Source: Loxodes magnus (lineage: Eukaryota > Ciliophora > Karyorelictea > Loxodida > Loxodidae). From it: 64,000 nucleotides of DNA. Of this stretch, positions 61,311 through 64,000 are shown piece after piece. Below the pieces are notes generated by a model. The model did not search any database. It saw only the letters and a program-made list of their open reading frames with translations, and was not told where the DNA came from. Location: contig CAMPDV010000307.1 in assembly GCA_946699065.1 (NCBI GenBank), positions 186,001 to 250,000 on the forward strand. Reading direction: 5' to 3'. The stretch's first letter is position 1; every line of letters begins with the position of its first letter. A program made the translations under genes and the position numbers.

Positions 61311-62656
61311 TTTAATTTGAATTTGATTCTTGCATCATTATCTAGATAAATTATAATTAATCTAAAATATCTAATGTTTAATTAGCTTTTAACCAAATTA
61401 ATGGTTTAGTTATTACATTTTATTAGTTAATTTAGGATAAATTATAGTAAATTAAATATAAAACTAAGAGGATTAATTTAGAGAAATAGTTGAAGATATT
61501 TATTTTATTGAAATAAGATCTACTATGACTATATAGTAAAGAGTATAACAAATATTTAACACAAGATAAAATAGTTAAAGCAATTGCTAGAATTACCAGA
61601 TAAATAAATGTATACAATCGGAGAAATTACTATATATATTAATAATTGCAGCTAAATAAAATTAAAATCATTTGAAAGCCAATCTTTTATATATCAAAAA
61701 AGAATTAGGAACTTATGCTACAAAGATTGATAAATAAAGAGATTTCATACCTATAATTACAACTTAGCAAAAATAAAATAAAAGAGAATATATTTAAATT
61801 TATATAACCATTTAATCTAAATTACGTTTATATAAATGAACAATCAACTAATTAAATAGAATAATAATCCTCTTTATTATTTTAATAGATATCATAAAGA
61901 TAACTAAAACCTATTATTACACTAAAATTAGAAACAAAGATGTAGATGTTCTAATTGCCTTATTACCTAGACAGAGTATTTTAAATTGATTCTATTTATA
62001 ATTTAAATATTTTATAATTAAAGCTTCAAAGTTATTCTCTTTTTATTTTGGCGAGTATATAGCAAAGGGTTATATAAAATAAAGAATTAGCTTCATTTTA
62101 TCCAACTTAGTTTAAACATAAATTAATGCTAGTTAATTATGCAACAATTATAAAACTAAATTAAAAAGAAAGCTTATTTAATTTAAGATGTAGCTTATGT
62201 AAATTTCTTAGCATCATTAATTTAGCTACAAAAATGCTTTAGTTTATTCTTCTTTTTCTTTATAAATAATAAACTTTATTTCCCTTTTTTAACAGAAATT
62301 ATCAAAAACCACCCAGAAGACCACATCAATTTTTCGGATATTTAGAGAATTTAAAAATGGTTAGAATAAATAGAGAATATATGCTAAATGAAAGAATTTT
62401 AAGCTAATAATTAATATATTAGACTTTTATAGCTTATATAAATAATTAATTAAGTCCAATAATAAAGGATAACTTAATTCTCTCACTAAAGCAAACTTAA
62501 TCTCCTTATTTTATTTTCTAATTTATCATTTATTTTTCCTTCTCAATTATTAAACATAAAGAACAAATAAAGTGGTATTAGTTAAATACTTTATCATCAT
62601 TAAAATTTAAGAGTCTCTTAAAATATATTGAATTAGAACTTTAGAGTCAAATTTGT

Positions 62657-63160
62657 GCCTTCTACTTAGAGTTATTATAAATTAAATGAAATATACACTA
62701 GAATCCTCTATTCTTTAAGGGATGCCATCGTTACTTGGTTTCCCTCCTTTTCCTTACTTTTAGAACAAATGGCCATTAAGTAAAACACTCCCTTCACCTA
62801 AAGGAAGCATAAAATCTAAGGATGTTGAAGTTTTTAATTTGGGTAAAATTTTCAGTAGCAATATTCAAGATATTCCGTTCGAGCCTAGAACATCAAAGTA
62901 AGTTACAAAATGTGAGCATAAAGATAGAAAACACTACGCTAAGAATAAATGTTCAGTTTGCTATCATAGTGAAAGGAAGAAAGGTAAGACGGTATAATGT
63001 GGGCATAGTGATAGAAAAGTGTTTGCAAGAGAAATGTGTTGTAGTTGCTATTCGAAAGCATACAAGAAATATGTAAAAGGGAAAGAAACAACATAGGAGT
63101 GAGTAATAGACTACATCAAATTAAATTTAATTGATGTTAATAGTAATTTTAAAGTGTTTA
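62657..63160 (+). repeat. Inverted near-identical duplicate of 58,262-58,742
   Basis: About 500 bp, starting at gccttctacttagagttatt and ending at aattttaaagtgttta, match the reverse complement of 58,262-58,742 with only around ten differences. The repeat covers the whole Cys/His gene with about 30-60 bp of flank on each side. Neighbouring DNA on both sides is unrelated to that around copy 2. No target duplication or terminal repeat is visible. The pair could form a hairpin of about 0.5 kb with a 4-kb loop. Confidence 0.75.
62686..63102 (+). CDS. Small tandem Cys/His motif protein, copy 3
   Basis: 138 aa, ATG 62,686 to TGA 63,100-63,102. Domains are as in copies 1 and 2: a proline-bearing N-terminal half, then CEHKDRKHYAKNKCSVCY and CGHSDRKVFAREMCCSCY, and a Lys/Tyr-rich end (AYKKYVKGKETTQE). 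This copy is the dispersed one: its flanks end sharply 30-60 bp outside the frame. With so little 5' flank it would depend on a new promoter or on short conserved upstream sequence (GCCTTCTACTTAGAGTTATT). Conserved start, length and TGA across three copies are the strongest evidence that TGA can terminate in this genome. Confidence 0.7.
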
Positions 63161-63164
63161 TTGA

Positions 63165-64000
63165 TTGTAATATTTATACAAGAAATAAGGAAATAAATGT
63201 AGAGTTAGCTTATGCAAGCTAAATAATAATTTTAAGTTTTTAAGGTTTATTTATTGAATTAATAAAGCAGCAAAAACAATTATATTAAATAAGTCTATTT
63301 AGCTTAGTACTTTAATAACTTAAAAGTAAATTTTATTTAAGAGAGAAATAATTTCTTTTAATTAAATAATTTTTATTAATATCTTATGAAATTTGTTGGA
63401 TTATAGCTTTTATAAGTTTAACATTAAGCAATAGCTTATATTAAATAATGATCTAAATAATTTATTTAAAAGTGTAATAAAAAAAGTTAGATTTGATAAA
63501 TTAGAGAATTATTATAAAATAGCTAGTTAAATTAATCTAAATAAATTTAAATCTGATATAAACTTTGTTTAAGCTATTTAATGCTTAATGTGTAGCTTTA
63601 GGATTTGCTATGATTATGGCTAATTATAGCTAATTTTATAAATAAAATGAGATATATCTTTATATATATTAATAAATCATCTAGATATTAATTTCTTACT
63701 ATGATTCTACTTTTGATGCTATAGAGTTTTATATCTCATAATAATTCTAAATACTCTTGAGCAAGATATGTTGATAAATATATAAAGAGTAAATTGATTG
63801 AGTTTATAGCAATAAAATGAAGAGGAAATTATTTTTATTGGATACAAATTACCAAACTAATTTACTTTTTTATTTTATTTTTTAATATTTTCTAATGATT
63901 TATTCTAACTAGTGATTGAAATGGAATTGTTAATATACTCGTTTAAGTTACTCCCCATATGTATTTTTGGTAATTCTAATGAAATTTTAAGCAAAATTAA
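63165..64000. other. AT-rich end with inverted motif copy
   Basis: No gene supported. The last 80 bases, read on the minus strand, resemble the conserved motif of 57,625-57,715 (cttaaaatttcattagaatt, accaaaaatacatat, then a weaker match to the ACGTATACC part). Confidence 0.35.

Larger units (their letters stand above)
56690..62030. repeat. Right copy of the ~5-kb diverged direct repeat
   Basis: Colinear with 1-5,200 (landmarks given there). Insertions and deletions of tens to hundreds of bases separate the copies, for example around 58,780-59,900. The homology fades beyond about 62,000, so the counterpart of the 5.9-6.5 kb gene segment is not evident here. Apart from the Cys/His gene and the 61,117 frame start I see no gene inside. 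Confidence 0.6.

Noticed and set aside
1-64000. Bacterial features: CRISPR, operons, Shine-Dalgarno sites
   Set aside because: Codon reading, micro-introns and repeat types point to a ciliate nucleus; no spaced direct repeats of CRISPR type occur. The satellite at 47.6 kb has no spacers.
1-64000. Telomere arrays or chromosome-end signals
   Set aside because: No CCCCAA, CCCCAAAA or similar tandem array was seen.
1-64000. Polinton/Maverick-type element such as Tetrahymena Tlr
   Set aside because: No long terminal inverted repeats, integrase core, polymerase B or capsid-like genes were recognised; the inverted pair at 58.3 and 62.7 kb is a gene duplicate only 0.5 kb long.

Overview
This window looks like ciliate nuclear DNA. 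It is very AT-rich (about four fifths A+T by eye) and almost nothing in it is open under the standard code. Long protein-like frames appear once TAA and TAG are read as glutamine. The clearest are a 138-codon Cys/His gene present three times, a RING plus coiled-coil gene with two tiny introns (17 and 20 nt), a 793-codon F-box-like frame, a PTC7-type PP2C relic and a 354-codon frame with a second copy. Inside several of these frames TGA falls where tryptophan fits, while TGA also ends frames. Either TGA is a dual Trp/stop codon here (known in karyorel­ict ciliates such as Loxodes, and with other changes in Condylostoma), or these genes are decaying by TGG-to-TGA change in germline-type DNA. I favour the first reading but cannot prove it.

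Layout. Positions 1-6,500 and about 56,690-62,030 are diverged direct copies of one another; each carries a minus-strand Cys/His gene, and a third, nearly identical copy lies inverted at 62.7-63.1 kb. From 7.5 to 21 kb is a repeat-rich stretch: ORF1/Gag-like zinc-knuckle elements, SINE-like elements, and several single-frame genes (10.3, 11.6, 16.4 and 19.9 kb). The F-box-like gene occupies 21.3-23.7 kb. Two related, strongly folded RNA-like elements lie at 25.9-26.9 kb. From 27.6 to 32 kb is a small gene cluster: an unknown minus-strand protein, the RING/coiled-coil gene, and an LRR-like frame. From 32.9 to 36.9 kb are more elements, including one zinc-knuckle element inserted into the second copy of the 16.4-kb gene. 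From 37 to 47.5 kb is an extreme AT desert, broken by one hairpin-rich island at 42.3-42.5 kb. A satellite of about 0.8 kb (10-bp unit) lies at 47.6-48.4 kb, followed by SINE fragments and the PP2C relic.

There is no operon-like arrangement and no shared pathway is evident. The window reads as sparse, fast-evolving genes in a bed of small retroposed units. Those units share modular 3' ends (two tail types and a hairpin next to a short simple repeat), which suggests mobilisation by a reverse transcriptase encoded elsewhere; I found none here. With TAA, TAG and perhaps TGA all readable, openness alone is weak evidence, so frames were judged by TGA density, composition, motifs and repeated copies.
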